Positions 7,568-18,473 are shown, counted from the first letter of the stretch. The stretch is DNA of 64,000 bases from Gallionellaceae bacterium (GCA_028714735.1 JAQTLU010000002.1:243069-307068); one strand, 5' to 3'. Notes: generated by a model not told the origin, from the sequence alone. Numbers and translations are program-made.

Positions 7568-8569
7568 ATGCTGGTCCTGGAAATGTTCTTCTTCCTGATC
7601 CTGATCCTGATCGCCGCCGAGGTGTTCGTGAACGCCCTGGAGCACCTGGGCGAGAAGCTGAAGATTTCCGAAGGGGTGACCGGTTCCGTATTCGCTGCCG
7701 TGGGCACCGCCATGCCGGAGACCATCGTGCCGCTGCTGGCCATCTTCGCCGGCACCCAGAACCAGCAGCTCAACGAGGAGATCGGCGTCGGCGCCATCCT
7801 CGGCGCGCCGCTCATGCTGTCCACCCTGTCGCTATGCCTGATGGCCGTGTCGGTCTGGAAGCGGCGCGGTACCCAGGGCCATCTGAACCCGGAACGCACC
7901 GGCCTGACCCGCGACCTGAATTTCTTCCTGGCCGCCTTCGGCCTGTCCTGCATCGCCCTGTTCGTGCCGCACGAAACTGCCGGCGTCCGCGTCATGCTGG
8001 CGGTCACGATGGTGCTGATCTATTTCTTCTACGTCATGCTCACCCTCAAGGCCTCGGAGAAACTGGTCAAGGACGGCCACGGCACCGAGGCCGAGGAACC
8101 GATGTTCCTGGCCCGCCTGGGCCTGCCGACCGGCTGGGTGACCATCCTGCTGCAACTGGGGACCGCCCTGGTCATGCTGGTGCTGGGCGCCAAGGGCTTC
8201 ATCCATGGCATCGAGCAGGCGGCGCCCATGCTGGGCATCTCCGCCCTGGTGCTGTCGCTGATGATCGTGCCGGTCGCCACCGAACTGCCCGAGAAGGTCA
8301 ATTCCATCCTCTGGATCCGCCGCCATAAAGATACCCTGGCGTTCGGCAACATCACCGGGGCGATGGTGTTCCAGGGCACCCTGTTGCCCGCCATCGGCGT
8401 CCTGCTGACGCCCTGGGCGCCGGTGAAGGAGGTGCTGGCCGGCGTGGTGATCACCCTGCTGGCCGCCGGCTGGCTGCGCTACATGCTGTCGCGCGGCCAG
8501 TTGCGGGTCTGGCATCTGGCCATCAACGGTGCGCTCTATGTCACCTATCTGGCCATCGCCTTGAGTTGA
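7568..8569 (+). CDS. Cation exchanger of the CaCA (sodium/calcium exchanger-like) superfamily
   Basis: About 333 residues and roughly ten hydrophobic segments arranged as two homologous halves. The alpha-repeat signatures are VGTAMPETIVPLLAIFAG in the first half and PVATELPEKVNSIL followed by GNITGAMVFQGTLLP in the second. The acidic residues in the two PE pairs would sit in the transport path. It probably exchanges Ca2+ or another divalent cation for Na+ or H+ at the inner membrane. The ATG at 7568 is preferred over one at 7514 because GGAG lies just upstream and hydrophobicity starts there. Confidence 0.85.
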   Translation: MLVLEMFFFLILILIAAEVFVNALEHLGEKLKISEGVTGSVFAAVGTAMPETIVPLLAIFAGTQNQQLNEEIGVGAILGAPLMLSTLSLCLMAVSVWKRRGTQGHLNPERTGLTRDLNFFLAAFGLSCIALFVPHETAGVRVMLAVTMVLIYFFYVMLTLKASEKLVKDGHGTEAEEPMFLARLGLPTGWVTILLQLGTALVMLVLGAKGFIHGIEQAAPMLGISALVLSLMIVPVATELPEKVNSILWIRRHKDTLAFGNITGAMVFQGTLLPAIGVLLTPWAPVKEVLAGVVITLLAAGWLRYMLSRGQLRVWHLAINGALYVTYLAIALS

Positions 8570-8676
8570 CCCGGCAGGCCCGCGAAATTCGATCTTCGAT
8601 TAAAGACAGTCGTTCCGCTGCCGTTATCGTCGCAACGAATACAACGAGCCGAGGCTCATCTTGCGATGGAGCGGAC

Positions 8677-9195
8677 ATGAAGAACCGGAGCACCCCCACG
8701 GCAGTTGAGAGGGTCATGAGAGAAGACGACTTCATCGTCTCCAAGACCGACCCCAGTGGCCGCATCACCTATGGCAATCGCATCTTCATCGAGTTCTCGG
8801 GTTATACCGAGCAGGAACTGATCGGCGCCCAGCACAACATCATCCGGCATCCGGACATGCCGCGCGGCGTATTCAAGTTGCTCTGGGACACCGTCCAGGC
8901 CAAGGACGAATGTTTCGCCTATGTCAAGAACATGGCCAAGGATGGCAGCTTCTACTGGGTATTCGCCAATATCACGCCCAGCTTCGACAAGGTCGGCAAC
9001 GTGACCGGCTACTTTTCGGTCCGGCGCAAGCCAAGTCCGGAGGCGGTCAAGACCGTGGCCGGCCTCTATCAGGCCATGCTCGAGATAGAGCAACAGGCCG
9101 GCGCCCGTGACGCCTGTGCCGCCTCGCTCGCCTATCTCGCCAAACAGCTATCGGAAAAGGGAATGAACTATGCCGAATTTATCCTTTCCATCTAG
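8677..9195 (+). CDS. PAS-domain sensory protein (Aer-like PAS)
   Basis: About 172 residues, nearly all one PAS domain of the aerotaxis type. Motifs are [54 protein letters not shown] and [14 protein letters not shown], which resemble the FAD-binding PAS of Aer. No transmembrane or output domain follows. The ATG at 8677 has GGAG upstream. The last 26 bp overlap the start of the chemoreceptor gene, which has a HAMP-like region and signalling domain but no PAS, so the two proteins probably work as sensor and transducer. A short helical tail may be the contact surface. Confidence 0.85.
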   Translation: MKNRSTPTAVERVMREDDFIVSKTDPSGRITYGNRIFIEFSGYTEQELIGAQHNIIRHPDMPRGVFKLLWDTVQAKDECFAYVKNMAKDGSFYWVFANITPSFDKVGNVTGYFSVRRKPSPEAVKTVAGLYQAMLEIEQQAGARDACAASLAYLAKQLSEKGMNYAEFILSI

Positions 9196-10633
9196 GCTGA
9201 CCTTCTTCGCCAGTCTGTTCGTCGGGCTGTTCCTGATCGACTTTGGCCTTGAGACGGTGCTGGAGGGGTTCCATTGGCGCGGCTTGGTGTTCGCCCTGGT
9301 GGCCGGGCTGATCGGGCTATGGCTGTGGTCGCAGGCGAGACGCTACTTTGCCCCCCTGGTCTCGCTGTCGGGGGTGATCCAGGATGTCAGCCTGGGCCGC
9401 TTCGGACGCCGCGTCACCGGCATTGACGACAGCAACGAACTTGGCCACCTGTCCTGGCAGGTCAACGACATGCTCGACCAGTTGGAGGCCTTCACCCGCG
9501 AGCAGAACACCACCTTCCGGCTCAACCTGGACAACAAGTTCTTCCGCAAGACGATGTCGGCCGGCATGCATGGCGGGTTCAGGAAAGGCCTGGAGAACCA
9601 GAACGTGCTGCTGGATGCCCTGGCGGCGAATACCCGGCATCACATGCGCAACCAGCTGCTCTCGATGGTGCATGGCCTGAACACCGGGAACCTGCTGGTC
9701 AACCTGGCCTCGAACCAGGCCGACCTGATGCATATCACCGATACCATGAAGGCGGTTGCGGAGGAGGCCAACCATACCAACAGCCAGGCCCAGAGCAGCC
9801 AGGGTTCGGTCCGGCAGGTGGTCGACAACCTGGCCGAGATTTCCGGCCGTATCGAGCACTCCAGCCAGGCCGTCGACCAGCTGAACGCCAAGGGAAGCGA
9901 GATCCAGCAGGCGGTCAGCCTGATCAATGCCATCGCCGACCAGACCAATCTGCTCGCCCTCAATGCCGCCATCGAGGCGGCCCGCGCCGGCGAAGCGGGC
10001 CGGGGCTTTGCCGTGGTGGCGGACGAGGTGCGCAAGCTGGCGGAAAACACCAAGAATGCCTCGATCTCGATCGGCAAGATCATGGAAGGCCTGTTGCGCG
10101 AGGCCGCGGTCATGCACGAAGACTCCGGCATCATGACCAACCTGGCCCTGATTTCGCGCGGCTACGTCGAGCAGCTGTCGAGCAGCTTTCACCAGTTCGC
10201 GACCTCGGCGAGCAAGACCCTGGCCATTTCGCAACAGGCCCTGGACAAGAGCTTCGCCTCCCTGATCAAGGTCGACCACGTCATCTACAAGCAGCGCACC
10301 TACATGGCCATCAACAGCAACGGCGATGAGGAATATACCAAGCCGGTCGGTATCGACTGTCATGGCTGCCGGCTGGGCAAATGGTATTACGAGGGCGAAG
10401 GCTGGCAGCGTTTCCACTCCGTGCCCTCGTTCAATGCCATGGAAACGCCGCATTGCATTGTCCACAACAGCGCGCATCAGGCGCTGGATCTGCTGCGGAG
10501 CGGCTGGGAGCAATCACTGGAAATCCAGCAAAGCATCTACAACGCCCTGGAAACCATGGAGGCGGGCAGTTCCGGGGTCATGCAGATCATCGACAAGATG
10601 GTGGACGAGAAACACGGTCAGCCGGCCGGCTGA
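9170..10633 (+). CDS. Methyl-accepting chemotaxis protein with C-terminal CZB domain
   Basis: A 487-residue receptor. Two N-terminal hydrophobic segments (about residues 8-25 and 35-53) are separated by only a short loop, so there is no periplasmic ligand domain. A HAMP-like region follows (about 55-110), then the signalling domain with hairpin tip [41 protein letters not shown]. From about residue 365 there is a zinc-binding CZB domain, with [15 protein letters not shown], the [14 protein letters not shown] motif and [12 protein letters not shown] supplying the usual His/Cys ligands. CZB domains sense zinc and oxidants such as HOCl in other bacteria. The gene overlaps the PAS-protein gene by 26 bp. 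Confidence 0.9.
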   Translation: MPNLSFPSRLTFFASLFVGLFLIDFGLETVLEGFHWRGLVFALVAGLIGLWLWSQARRYFAPLVSLSGVIQDVSLGRFGRRVTGIDDSNELGHLSWQVNDMLDQLEAFTREQNTTFRLNLDNKFFRKTMSAGMHGGFRKGLENQNVLLDALAANTRHHMRNQLLSMVHGLNTGNLLVNLASNQADLMHITDTMKAVAEEANHTNSQAQSSQGSVRQVVDNLAEISGRIEHSSQAVDQLNAKGSEIQQAVSLINAIADQTNLLALNAAIEAARAGEAGRGFAVVADEVRKLAENTKNASISIGKIMEGLLREAAVMHEDSGIMTNLALISRGYVEQLSSSFHQFATSASKTLAISQQALDKSFASLIKVDHVIYKQRTYMAINSNGDEEYTKPVGIDCHGCRLGKWYYEGEGWQRFHSVPSFNAMETPHCIVHNSAHQALDLLRSGWEQSLEIQQSIYNALETMEAGSSGVMQIIDKMVDEKHGQPAG

Positions 10634-10673
10634 CCGTGTTTTCAACCGGCGCCATAGGCCGCGGGTTCGCGCC

Positions 10674-11606
10674 CTATGGACCGGTCAGCCCCTTCGGCAG
10701 CGGGAAATTGACCTTCTCCTCGATGCCGTCCTGGAGTTGCACCTGGGCGGCTCCGAGCGCCTTCAGGCGGGCGATCACGCCGTCCACCAGCACCTCCGGC
10801 GCCGAGGCCCCGGCAGTGACGCCGACACAGGCCTTGCCGGCCAGCCAGGCCGGGTCGAGCTGGTCGGCGTTGTCGACCATGTAGGCTGGGCGGCCGAGGC
10901 CGGCGGCGACTTCGCGCAGGCGGTTGGAGTTGGAACTGTTGGGCGAGCCGACCACGATCACCACGTCGCAATGCGCCGACATCTTCTTCACCGCGTCCTG
11001 GCGGTTCTGGGTGGCGTAGCAGATGTCGTCCTTTTTCGGCCCGATGATATTGGGGAAGCGAAGCCGCAGCGCGGCCACCACGCGGGCGGCATCGTCCACC
11101 GAAAGGGTGGTCTGGGTGACATAGGCCAGCCTGTCCGGGTCGGCCACCGTCAGGCCGGCGACGTCCTCCGGGGTCTCGACCAGGAATATGCCGCCATCGG
11201 CCTGGCCCATGGTGCCTTCCACCTCCGGGTGGCCCTTGTGGCCGATCATGACGATCTCGTAGCCTGACTGGCGCTGTTTGACCACCTCCTTGTGCACCTT
11301 GGTGACCAGCGGGCAGGTGGCGTCGAAGACATTGAGGCCGCGCGCCTCGGCCTCCAGGCGCACCGACAACGGCACGCCGTGGGCGCTGAAGATCAGGGTG
11401 GCGCCATCAGGAACGTCATTCAGGTCCTCGATGAAGATGGCGCCCTTGGCCTTCAGGTTCTCGACCACGAACTTGTTGTGCACCACCTCGTGGCGGACAT
11501 AGATGGGGGCGCCGAAGCGGACCAGGGCGGCCTCGACGATGGCGATGGCGCGGTCGACGCCGGCACAGAAGCCGCGGGGGTTGGCGAGCAGGACGTGATC
11601 AGGCAT
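10674..11606 (-). CDS. ispH: 4-hydroxy-3-methylbut-2-enyl diphosphate reductase
   Basis: A 310-residue IspH (LytB), the last enzyme of the MEP isoprenoid pathway; it reduces HMBPP to IPP and DMAPP using a [4Fe-4S] cluster. Cluster cysteines are visible in [23 protein letters not shown] and [13 protein letters not shown]; substrate-binding blocks are FSAHGVP and [11 protein letters not shown]. The gene overlaps slpA by 8 bp as the last member of ileS-lspA-slpA-ispH. Confidence 0.97.
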   Translation of the reverse strand: MPDHVLLANPRGFCAGVDRAIAIVEAALVRFGAPIYVRHEVVHNKFVVENLKAKGAIFIEDLNDVPDGATLIFSAHGVPLSVRLEAEARGLNVFDATCPLVTKVHKEVVKQRQSGYEIVMIGHKGHPEVEGTMGQADGGIFLVETPEDVAGLTVADPDRLAYVTQTTLSVDDAARVVAALRLRFPNIIGPKKDDICYATQNRQDAVKKMSAHCDVVIVVGSPNSSNSNRLREVAAGLGRPAYMVDNADQLDPAWLAGKACVGVTAGASAPEVLVDGVIARLKALGAAQVQLQDGIEEKVNFPLPKGLTGP

Positions 11607-12039
11607 GTTCTATGGCGAGTATATGGACTTCGAATTCAATCGGCAGGCCGGCCAGCGGGTGGTTGAAGTCGATCCGCACGGTCTCGGGGCCGGCTTCCAG
11701 TAGGGTGCCGGTCAGGCTCTGGCCGTTGGGCAGCTCGAAATCGATCTGGTGTTCCGGGATCAGTGCCAGGTCGGTGGGGAAATCGCTGCGCGGCATAGTC
11801 TGGACCTGGGCCTCGTCGCGTTCGCCGAAGGCCTGCCAGGGCATCAGCTCGAAGACCTGGCGCTCGCCTTCAACCAGGCCGATCAGGGCCTGTTCCAGAC
11901 GCGGATCGATCTCGCCGTCGCCGAGACGGAAGGTCTCCGGCGCCTCCGGGAAGGTGTTGGCGATTTCCTGGCCGTAGCTGGCGATGCGGTAATGCAGGGT
12001 GACCCGGTCGCCGGGCCGGATGCCGCTCATGCCGCTCAT
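11599..12039 (-). CDS. slpA: FKBP-type peptidyl-prolyl isomerase (SlpA/FkpB)
   Basis: A 146-residue FKBP of the SlyD-like subfamily. The FKBP half ([20 protein letters not shown], then [20 protein letters not shown]) is interrupted by the chaperone insert-in-flap (about residues 75-125), and [17 protein letters not shown] closes the fold. There is no His-rich metal tail, which separates it from SlyD. Position between lspA and ispH, overlapping both, is the normal place of slpA/fkpB. It probably helps fold cytosolic proteins. Confidence 0.92.
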   Translation of the reverse strand: MSGMSGIRPGDRVTLHYRIASYGQEIANTFPEAPETFRLGDGEIDPRLEQALIGLVEGERQVFELMPWQAFGERDEAQVQTMPRSDFPTDLALIPEHQIDFELPNGQSLTGTLLEAGPETVRIDFNHPLAGLPIEFEVHILAIEHA

Positions 12040-12515
12040 GCCGGTTTGCGCCTGAAGGCATCCAGGATCAGCAGGGCGGCGCCCAGGGTGATGCCGGAAT
12101 CGGCGACGTTGAAGGCCGGCCAGTGCCAGGCGCCGACATGGAAGTCGAGGAAGTCGATGACGTGGCCGTACAGGACCCGGTCGATCACGTTGCCGAGCGC
12201 GCCGCCCAGGATCAGGGCCAGGGCAACGCAGAACTGTGCCCGGCCGTTGACCTTGCGCAGCAGGTCGAGGATCACCGCCGCGGCGGCCAGGGCCAGGACG
12301 ATGAAGAAGCCGCGCTGCCAGCCGGGCTGGTCGGCGAACAGGGAAAAGGCCGCGCCGGTGTTGTGGACGTGGACCAGGTTGAAGAAACCGGTGAGCGGGA
12401 CGACGTCCTGGTAGGGTGCCAGCTTGGCCATCACGGCCAGCTTGGTGACCTGGTCGAGGACCAGGGTGAGGGCGGAGAGCCAGAGCCAGCGCAGACCCGA
12501 CTTAGGCGTGCTCAC
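12036..12515 (-). CDS. lspA: Lipoprotein signal peptidase II
   Basis: A 159-residue inner-membrane aspartyl protease that removes signal peptides from lipidated prolipoproteins. Four hydrophobic segments are visible. The two catalytic aspartates lie in the family motifs [19 protein letters not shown] and [17 protein letters not shown]. The gene overlaps ileS by 14 bp and slpA by 4 bp. Confidence 0.96.
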   Translation of the reverse strand: MSTPKSGLRWLWLSALTLVLDQVTKLAVMAKLAPYQDVVPLTGFFNLVHVHNTGAAFSLFADQPGWQRGFFIVLALAAAAVILDLLRKVNGRAQFCVALALILGGALGNVIDRVLYGHVIDFLDFHVGAWHWPAFNVADSGITLGAALLILDAFRRKPA

Positions 12516-15258
12516 GCTGTTCGCCCTCGCCGTACAGGTTGCTCACGCAGCGGCCGCACAGGCCGGGATGGGCCGGGTCGCTGTCGACATCGGCGCGCAC
12601 ATGCCAGCAGCGCTCGCACTTGGCGTGGCCGAGCGCCCCGACCTCGACCCGCGTTTCCCCGCTGGCCTTGTCGATCTTGGCGGCCGAGGTGATGGTGACG
12701 AAGCGCAGGTCGTCGCCCAGGCTGGCCAGGAGGTCGTAATCGGCGTCGTCGGCCAGATAGGTGACGTCGGCCTGCAGGGACGAGCCGACCTGGCCACCAG
12801 CGCGCAATTCCTCGATGCGCTTGGTGGCGAGGCCGCGCAGCTCGCGCAGGCGCGCCCAGCGGGCCAGCAGCGCGTCCTCGTCGGCCTGTTTGGGGACGTC
12901 GTGCCAGACCGCCAGGAACACGCTGTCGGCCTTGCAGCTGAGCGCCCAGACCTCCTCGGCGGTGAACGACAGGATGGGCGCCATCAGCCGGGTCAGGGTG
13001 TGCAGGATGTGCCAGAGCGCGGTCTGGGCCGAGCGGCGGGCGCGCGAGTCGGCGCCGGCGGTGTACAGGCGGTCCTTCAGGATATCGAGGTAGAAGGCGC
13101 CCAGGTCCTCGGAGCAGAAGTGGTGCAGGCGCTGCACCGCGCTGTGGAAACTGTAGACGCGGTAGTCGGCCAGGACCGCCTCCTGCATCTGCCGGGTCAG
13201 GGCGAGGGCGTAACGGTCGATCTCCAGCCATTGCTCGGCCGGCAGGCCGGCGTCGCCCATCACGAAGTCGGCGGTGTTGGCGAGCAGGAAGCGCAGGGTG
13301 TTGCGGATGCGCCGGTAGGCCTCGACCACGCGCTTGAGGATCTCGTCCGAGATGGTCAACTCGCCCGAGTAGTCGGTGCTGGCCACCCACAGGCGCAGGA
13401 TCTCGGCGCCCAGGGTGTCGGACACCTTCTGCGGCGCGATGACGTTGCCGGTCGATTTGGACATCTTCTTGCCCTTGCCGTCGACCACGAAGCCGTGCGT
13501 GAGCAGGGCCTCGTAGGGGGCGTGGCCGTCGGTGGCGCAGCCGGTCAGCAGCGAGGACTGGAACCAGCCGCGATGCTGGTCGGAGCCTTCGAGATAGAGG
13601 TCGGCCGGGTGCTTGAGGCCTTCGCGTTCCTTGAGCAGGCAGGCGTGGGTGACGCCGGAGTCGAACCAGACGTCCAGGGTGTCGCCGGCCTTCTCGTAAT
13701 CGTTCGCGTCGGCGCCCAGCAGTTCGGCCGGGTCCAGGCTGAACCAGGCCTCGATGCCCTGTTGCTCGACGCGCCTGGCGACTTCCTCGAGGATTTCCTG
13801 CGAGCGCGGATGCAGCGCGCCGGTCTCCTTGTGCATGAAGAAGGTGATCGGCACGCCCCAGTTGCGCTGGCGCGAGACGCACCAGTCCGGGCGGTTCTTC
13901 ATCATCGCGGTCAGGCGCTCGCGGCCCCAGGCCGGGAAGAATTCGGTGTCCTCGACCGCCTGCATGGCCTTGGCGCGCAGGCCTTCCTTGTCCATGCCGA
14001 TGAACCACTGCCGGGTGGCGCGGAAGATGATCGGGGTCTTGTGGCGCCAGCAGTGCGGGTAGCTGTGCAGGATCTTTTCCTCGGCCAGGAGGTGGCCGTT
14101 GTCCCTCAGGATCTGCATCACGGTCTTGTTGCCGGCCCAGATGCTCTGGCCGCCGACGAGGGGGGTGTCGGCGTAGAACTTGCCATCGCCGCCGACCGGG
14201 TTGGCGACCTCGAGGCCGTACTTGAGGCCGGCGATGTAGTCGTCATGGCCGTGGCCGGGCGCGATGTGGACCAGGCCGACGCCGGCGTCGGTGCTGACGA
14301 AGTCGGCCAGGATCACCGGCACCTGGCGGTCGTAGAACGGATGCTGGAGCTTGAGGCCTTCCAGGGCCGCGCCCTTGACCTGGGCCAGCGTCTCCACCGC
14401 CTCGAAGCCGTAGCGCTTGATCGCCGCCTCGGCGAGGTCGCGGGCCAGGATCAGCAGGCCCTTGGGCGTGCGCACCAGGTCGTAGGTCAGGTCCGGATGT
14501 ACGGCTACCGCCTGGTTGGCCGGCAGGGTCCAGGGCGTGGTGGTCCAGATCACCGCGTAGGCCGGGCAGTCGCCGTCGGCGGGCAGGCCGATCCGTTTGG
14601 CCAGGTCGGCGCAGTCGGCGACCGGGAAGGCGACGTCGATGGCGGGCGAGGCCTTGTCCTCGTATTCGACCTCCGCCTCGGCCAGGGCCGAGCCGCAGTC
14701 GACGCACCAGTGCACCGGCTTGGCGCCCAGGTAGAGATGGCCGTTCTTCTGGATCTTGCCCAGTTCGCGGATGATGTCCGCCTCGAAGCGGAAGTCCATG
14801 GTCAGGTAGGGGTTGTCCCAGTCGCCCAGCACGCCCAGGCGGATGAAGTCGAGCTTCTGGCGCTCGACCTGGCTGGCGGCGTATTCCCGGCACAGTTCGC
14901 GGAACCGGGCGGCGGGGATGTCCTTGCCGTGGCTCTTCTCGACCACCAGTTCGATGGGCAGGCCGTGGCAGTCCCAGCCCGGCACGTAGGGCGCATCGAA
15001 GCCGTCCAGGGTGGCGGTCTTGACGATGATGTCCTTGAGTATCTTGTTCACCGCGTGGCCGATGTGGATGTCGCCGTTGGCATAGGGCGGGCCGTCGTGG
15101 AGGACGAACAGGGGCCGGCCCTTGGCGTTGGCGCGCAGCTTTTCGTACAGCTTCTTCTCGCGCCACTGGGCGATCCAGCCCGGTTCCCGCTTGGCGAGGT
15201 CGCCGCGCATGGGGAAGGGGGTGTCGGGCAGGTTCAGGGTGTGTTTGTAGTCGGGCAT
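12502..15258 (-). CDS. ileS: Isoleucyl-tRNA synthetase
   Basis: A 918-residue class Ia synthetase of bacterial type. The HIGH signature is in [16 protein letters not shown], the KMSKS loop is [12 protein letters not shown], the editing (CP1) domain includes [15 protein letters not shown], and the C-terminal zinc finger has the pairs CERCWH and CGRCVSNL. Full length and no broken motif. It heads the ileS-lspA-slpA-ispH run. A 0.5-kb inverted-repeat element lies between its start and the end of ribF, where these two genes are usually close. Confidence 0.98.
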   Translation of the reverse strand: MPDYKHTLNLPDTPFPMRGDLAKREPGWIAQWREKKLYEKLRANAKGRPLFVLHDGPPYANGDIHIGHAVNKILKDIIVKTATLDGFDAPYVPGWDCHGLPIELVVEKSHGKDIPAARFRELCREYAASQVERQKLDFIRLGVLGDWDNPYLTMDFRFEADIIRELGKIQKNGHLYLGAKPVHWCVDCGSALAEAEVEYEDKASPAIDVAFPVADCADLAKRIGLPADGDCPAYAVIWTTTPWTLPANQAVAVHPDLTYDLVRTPKGLLILARDLAEAAIKRYGFEAVETLAQVKGAALEGLKLQHPFYDRQVPVILADFVSTDAGVGLVHIAPGHGHDDYIAGLKYGLEVANPVGGDGKFYADTPLVGGQSIWAGNKTVMQILRDNGHLLAEEKILHSYPHCWRHKTPIIFRATRQWFIGMDKEGLRAKAMQAVEDTEFFPAWGRERLTAMMKNRPDWCVSRQRNWGVPITFFMHKETGALHPRSQEILEEVARRVEQQGIEAWFSLDPAELLGADANDYEKAGDTLDVWFDSGVTHACLLKEREGLKHPADLYLEGSDQHRGWFQSSLLTGCATDGHAPYEALLTHGFVVDGKGKKMSKSTGNVIAPQKVSDTLGAEILRLWVASTDYSGELTISDEILKRVVEAYRRIRNTLRFLLANTADFVMGDAGLPAEQWLEIDRYALALTRQMQEAVLADYRVYSFHSAVQRLHHFCSEDLGAFYLDILKDRLYTAGADSRARRSAQTALWHILHTLTRLMAPILSFTAEEVWALSCKADSVFLAVWHDVPKQADEDALLARWARLRELRGLATKRIEELRAGGQVGSSLQADVTYLADDADYDLLASLGDDLRFVTITSAAKIDKASGETRVEVGALGHAKCERCWHVRADVDSDPAHPGLCGRCVSNLYGEGEQREHA

Positions 15259-15309
15259 TTTCTGCTTAGTGGCCTAGAGCCGTGGGTATTGGGTGTTGAT
15301 AGGGGGTTT

Positions 15310-15767
15310 GGCCGGGGGCGCCCGGCAGCGCATTACTTTTCTTGTGCGGCCAAGAAAAGTAACCCAAAGAAGGCCGCCCCGCATCCGTCGAAACCCCGTG
15401 ATTTCCGGGCGCGGCCGGGCGGCGAAAGAACTCGCTTCGCTCAGACACCTTTCGCCGACTTCCCCCGGCCACACCCGAAAATCCCGGCTCCGGCTGGAGG
15501 GGGTGAAAAGCGTCGCGCAAGGAGACGATCGAGTGAAGTGGAAACGGTGGCGTGCGGTCGTTCTGCCCCTCTGAGTCGCCAATTTTTCTGCAAATGTTCG
15601 GGGGAAGTCGGCGAGCACTGTCTGAGCCCGCAGGGCGAGTTGCGCAGCCGCCCGGACGTTTGCGGAAAAATTGGGAACCCGAAGGGCGGCGAAGCGGGGT
15701 GTGTTTTCTTTGATTACTTTCTTTGCACAAGCAAAGAAAGTAATGCGCTTGCCGGGCGCCCCCGGCC
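15310..15767. repeat. Inverted-repeat intergenic element with a hairpin at each end
   Basis: About 458 bp between ribF and ileS. The ends are imperfect inverted repeats of about 60 bp (15310-15367 and 15706-15767): both begin GGCCGGGGGCGCCCGGCA and continue with GCGCATTACTTT. Each arm holds a perfect hairpin: 12-bp stem TTACTTTTCTTG/CAAGAAAAGTAA at 15333-15362 and 14-bp stem ATTACTTTCTTTGC/GCAAAGAAAGTAAT at 15713-15744. Open frames run through it on both strands but look like no known protein, and their Ser/Arg-rich translations resemble the spurious short proteins often annotated on dispersed repeats of this kind. I see no transposase. A miniature or domesticated dispersed element is likely. 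Confidence 0.75.
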
Positions 15768-15818
15768 TGAGCCGCTGACGAAGGCGGAAACGCATGGCCT
15801 AAGGCCGCCGAGCCGAAA

Positions 15819-16739
15819 TCAGGCATTCAACAGCTCCCGCGCCAGTTCAGCATCCTTGCCGATCTGCGCCACCAACGCGTCGAAGTTGGGGAACTTCGCC
15901 TCGTCGCGCAGCTTGTGCAGGAACTCCACCCGCAGGTGATGCCCGTACAGATTGCGGTCGAGGTCGAACAGATGCACCTCCAGGGTCGGATTGCCGTTCG
16001 GATGCACCGACGGCCGGGTGCCCAGGTTGGCGACGCCGGGCCAATCGGGCGAAGCGAGGCCCTGCACCCGCACCGCGAACACGCCCTTCACCGGCGGCCG
16101 GTTGTGCTTCAAGAGGATGTTGGCGGTCGGATAACCGATCTTGCGCCCGATCTGGTCGCCGCCGACCACCCGGCCGGAGATCGAGTAGGGCCGGCCGAGC
16201 AGTTGCGCCGCGCTGGCCATGTCGCCGCCGGCCAGGGCCTCGCGCACCGCCGTCGAGGAGGCGCGCTGGCCAGCCGCCTCGACCGTGTGCATGGCCTCGG
16301 CCTTGAAGCCGTATTTCTCGCCATAGACCATCAGCATGTCGAAATCGCCGGCCCGGCGGGCGCCGAAGCGGAAGTCGTCGCCGACCAGGACGTAGCGCGC
16401 CTTGAGGCCGTCGACCAGGATGCGGCGCACGAAGTCCTCCGGGCTCAGGGCCGCGAAGGCCTTGGTGAAACGGCAGACATGGACGTGGCCGACCCCCAGT
16501 CCTTTCAGGATCTCCAACTTCTCGCGCAGACTGGTCAGCCGGGTCGGCGCGTCCTGCGGCGTGAAGATCTCGCGCGGATGCGGTTCGAAGGTCAGCACCG
16601 TGGGCAGGCCGCCGACCGCGGTGGCGCGCGCGGTCAGCCGGGCCAGCATGGCCTGGTGACCGAGATGGACGCCGTCGAAGTTGCCGATGGTGACGGCGTT
16701 GGGCCGAATGGCCGCCGGCCAGCCGTGGGTGATGATCAT
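15819..16739 (-). CDS. ribF: Bifunctional riboflavin kinase / FAD synthetase
   Basis: A 306-residue RibF. The N-terminal nucleotidyltransferase half carries GNFDGVHLGHQAML and VLVGDDFRFGARRAGD; the C-terminal flavokinase half carries GRPYSISGRVVGGDQIGRKI, GYPTANI and the ATP-binding RPSVHPNGNPTLEVHLFD. It makes FMN and then FAD from riboflavin. Length is standard. Its usual neighbours murJ and ileS flank it, the latter across the inverted-repeat element. Confidence 0.96.
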   Translation of the reverse strand: MIITHGWPAAIRPNAVTIGNFDGVHLGHQAMLARLTARATAVGGLPTVLTFEPHPREIFTPQDAPTRLTSLREKLEILKGLGVGHVHVCRFTKAFAALSPEDFVRRILVDGLKARYVLVGDDFRFGARRAGDFDMLMVYGEKYGFKAEAMHTVEAAGQRASSTAVREALAGGDMASAAQLLGRPYSISGRVVGGDQIGRKIGYPTANILLKHNRPPVKGVFAVRVQGLASPDWPGVANLGTRPSVHPNGNPTLEVHLFDLDRNLYGHHLRVEFLHKLRDEAKFPNFDALVAQIGKDAELARELLNA

Positions 16740-16871
16740 TGGGAACTATCTGCTTGAAAGGGCTGGATTTTAGCCGCCCGCGCCGGGGCGAGTCCATTCA
16801 GCTTGTCAGGCGGCCGGGCGCCTGCCGGATTGGCGCGCCTGCCCGGGTGGGCCGTTCAGTGCCTGTGCCCG

Positions 16872-18404
16872 TCAGGCCCGCCGCCTGAATTGATGGGGCC
16901 GGAAGCCGAGCAGCCACAGGGCCAGGAAATAACTCGTCGCGCCGGCCAGCACCAGCGCGGCGAGATGGCCGATGCGCATGCCGGTGTGATAGATCAGCCA
17001 GCGCGCCTCGTCGAGCATGCCGAACCAGAGCACGGCGGCCATCACCGCCAGGGCCAGGGCGAGCTTGCCGAGGAAGACCGGCCAGCCGGGCTGCGGGTTG
17101 AAGATGCCATGCTTGCGCAGGTGGTGATACAGGATGCCGGCATTCAGGCAGGCGCCCAGGCCGATGGACAGGGCCAGGCCGGCATGCCTGAGCTGCCAGA
17201 CGAAGGCCAGGTTCATGGCCTGGGTGGCGAGCAGGGTGAACAGGGCGATCTTCACCGGGGTGCGGATGTTCTGGCGGGCATAGAAGCCGGGCGCCAGGAC
17301 CTTGACCAGGATCAGGCCGAGCAGGCCGATCGAATAGGCGACCAGGGCCTGCCGGGTCATCTCGACATCGTGGCCGGAGAATTCGCCGTGGTAGAACAGG
17401 GTGGCGATCAGCGGCACGGCCAGGATGCCCAGCGCCACCGCCGCCGGCGCCGCCAGCAGCAGGGTCATGCGCAGGCCCCAGTCGAGCAGCTTGGAGTACT
17501 CGCCGGGGTCGTTGTCGGCGTAATGCTTGGCCAGGGACGGCAGCAGGATGGTGCCCAGGGCGACGCCCAGCATGCCGGTGGGGAATTCCATCAGGCGGTC
17601 GGCGTAATACAGCCAGGACACGCTGCCGCTGTCGAGGAAGGAGGCGAAGATGGTGTTGATGATCAGGGAGATCTGCGCCACCGAGACGCCCAGCGCGGCC
17701 GGTCCCATCAACTTCAGGATGCGACGAACCCCCTCGTCCCTGGGCGCCCAGTCCCAGCCCGGCAGCATGCCGAGCTTTTTCAGGGCCGGGATCTGGATCG
17801 AGAGTTGCAGTATGCCGCCCAGGAAGGCGCCCCAGCCGAGCGCCAGCACCGGCGGGTCGAACCAGGGCGCGGCGACGGCGGCGGCCAGGATCATCGCCAC
17901 GTTGAGCAGGACCGGGGTGAAGGCGGGAATCTGGAACCGGCTCCAGGTGTTGAGGATGCCGCCGGCCAGGGACACCAGCGAGATGAACACGATGTAGGGG
18001 AAGACGATCCGGGTCAGCGCGACCGTGAGGTCGAACTTGTCCGGCGTGGCGGCGAAGCCGGGCGCGGAGACCAGCACGATCAGCGGTGCGCCGACGATGC
18101 CCAGGGCGGCGACGGCCATCAGGACCACGAACAGCACGGTGGCGACCCGGCCGACCAGCAGGCGCGTGGCTTCTTCGCCGCGCCGGTTCTTGTATTCCGC
18201 CAGTATCGGCACGAAGGCCTGCGAGAAGGCGCCCTCGGCGAACAGCCGGCGCAGCAGGTTGGGCAGTTTGAAGGCGACGAAGAAGGCGTCGGTGGCGGCG
18301 CCGGCGCCGAAAGTGCGGGCGATGACCGCGTCGCGCACGAATCCGAGTACGCGTGACAGCAGGGTCATGGAGCTGACCGCGGCGAGGGCTCTGAGCAGGT
18401 TCAT
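16872..18404 (-). CDS. murJ: Lipid II flippase MurJ
   Basis: A 510-residue polytopic membrane protein of the MVF/MOP family with about 14 hydrophobic segments. The N-terminus is diagnostic: [25 protein letters not shown], then [31 protein letters not shown]. MurJ turns lipid II across the inner membrane for peptidoglycan synthesis. Its ATG lies only 47 bp from the left end of the IS1-like element, so the element stands where the native upstream region should be. Confidence 0.95.
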   Translation of the reverse strand: MNLLRALAAVSSMTLLSRVLGFVRDAVIARTFGAGAATDAFFVAFKLPNLLRRLFAEGAFSQAFVPILAEYKNRRGEEATRLLVGRVATVLFVVLMAVAALGIVGAPLIVLVSAPGFAATPDKFDLTVALTRIVFPYIVFISLVSLAGGILNTWSRFQIPAFTPVLLNVAMILAAAVAAPWFDPPVLALGWGAFLGGILQLSIQIPALKKLGMLPGWDWAPRDEGVRRILKLMGPAALGVSVAQISLIINTIFASFLDSGSVSWLYYADRLMEFPTGMLGVALGTILLPSLAKHYADNDPGEYSKLLDWGLRMTLLLAAPAAVALGILAVPLIATLFYHGEFSGHDVEMTRQALVAYSIGLLGLILVKVLAPGFYARQNIRTPVKIALFTLLATQAMNLAFVWQLRHAGLALSIGLGACLNAGILYHHLRKHGIFNPQPGWPVFLGKLALALAVMAAVLWFGMLDEARWLIYHTGMRIGHLAALVLAGATSYFLALWLLGFRPHQFRRRA

Positions 18405-18443
18405 TTATCTATTTGCGTAGGCGATCAGCGTGGCATGTTAGAA

Positions 18444-18451
18444 CAAAGTGG
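18444..18451. repeat. Left copy of 8-bp target-site duplication
   Basis: CAAAGTGG, directly before the left end of the IS1-like element; an identical copy follows the right end at 20755-20762. A perfect 8-bp duplication fits the IS1/IS1595 type of transposition and fixes the insertion boundaries. Confidence 0.88.
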
Positions 18452-18473
18452 GGTGGTGTCTCACTTTGAAATT
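18452..18473 (+). repeat. Left terminal inverted repeat of the IS1-like element
   Basis: It begins GGTGGTGTCTCACTTTGAA and pairs with 20733-20754 on the other strand; the first 19 positions differ at two. The outward strand also reads GAGACA, which could serve as a -35 for murJ. Confidence 0.85.

Noticed and set aside
15266..15826. Short proteins encoded in the ribF-ileS gap
   Set aside because: Their frames arise from the inverted-repeat element and are present on both strands; the translations are Arg/Ser/Pro-rich with no start signals.
12424..15939. A 1171-codon open frame on the plus strand opposite lspA and ileS
   Set aside because: It is the antisense shadow of GC-rich genes with strong known products; its translation is Gly/Val/Asp-rich without motifs and runs into the intergenic repeat.
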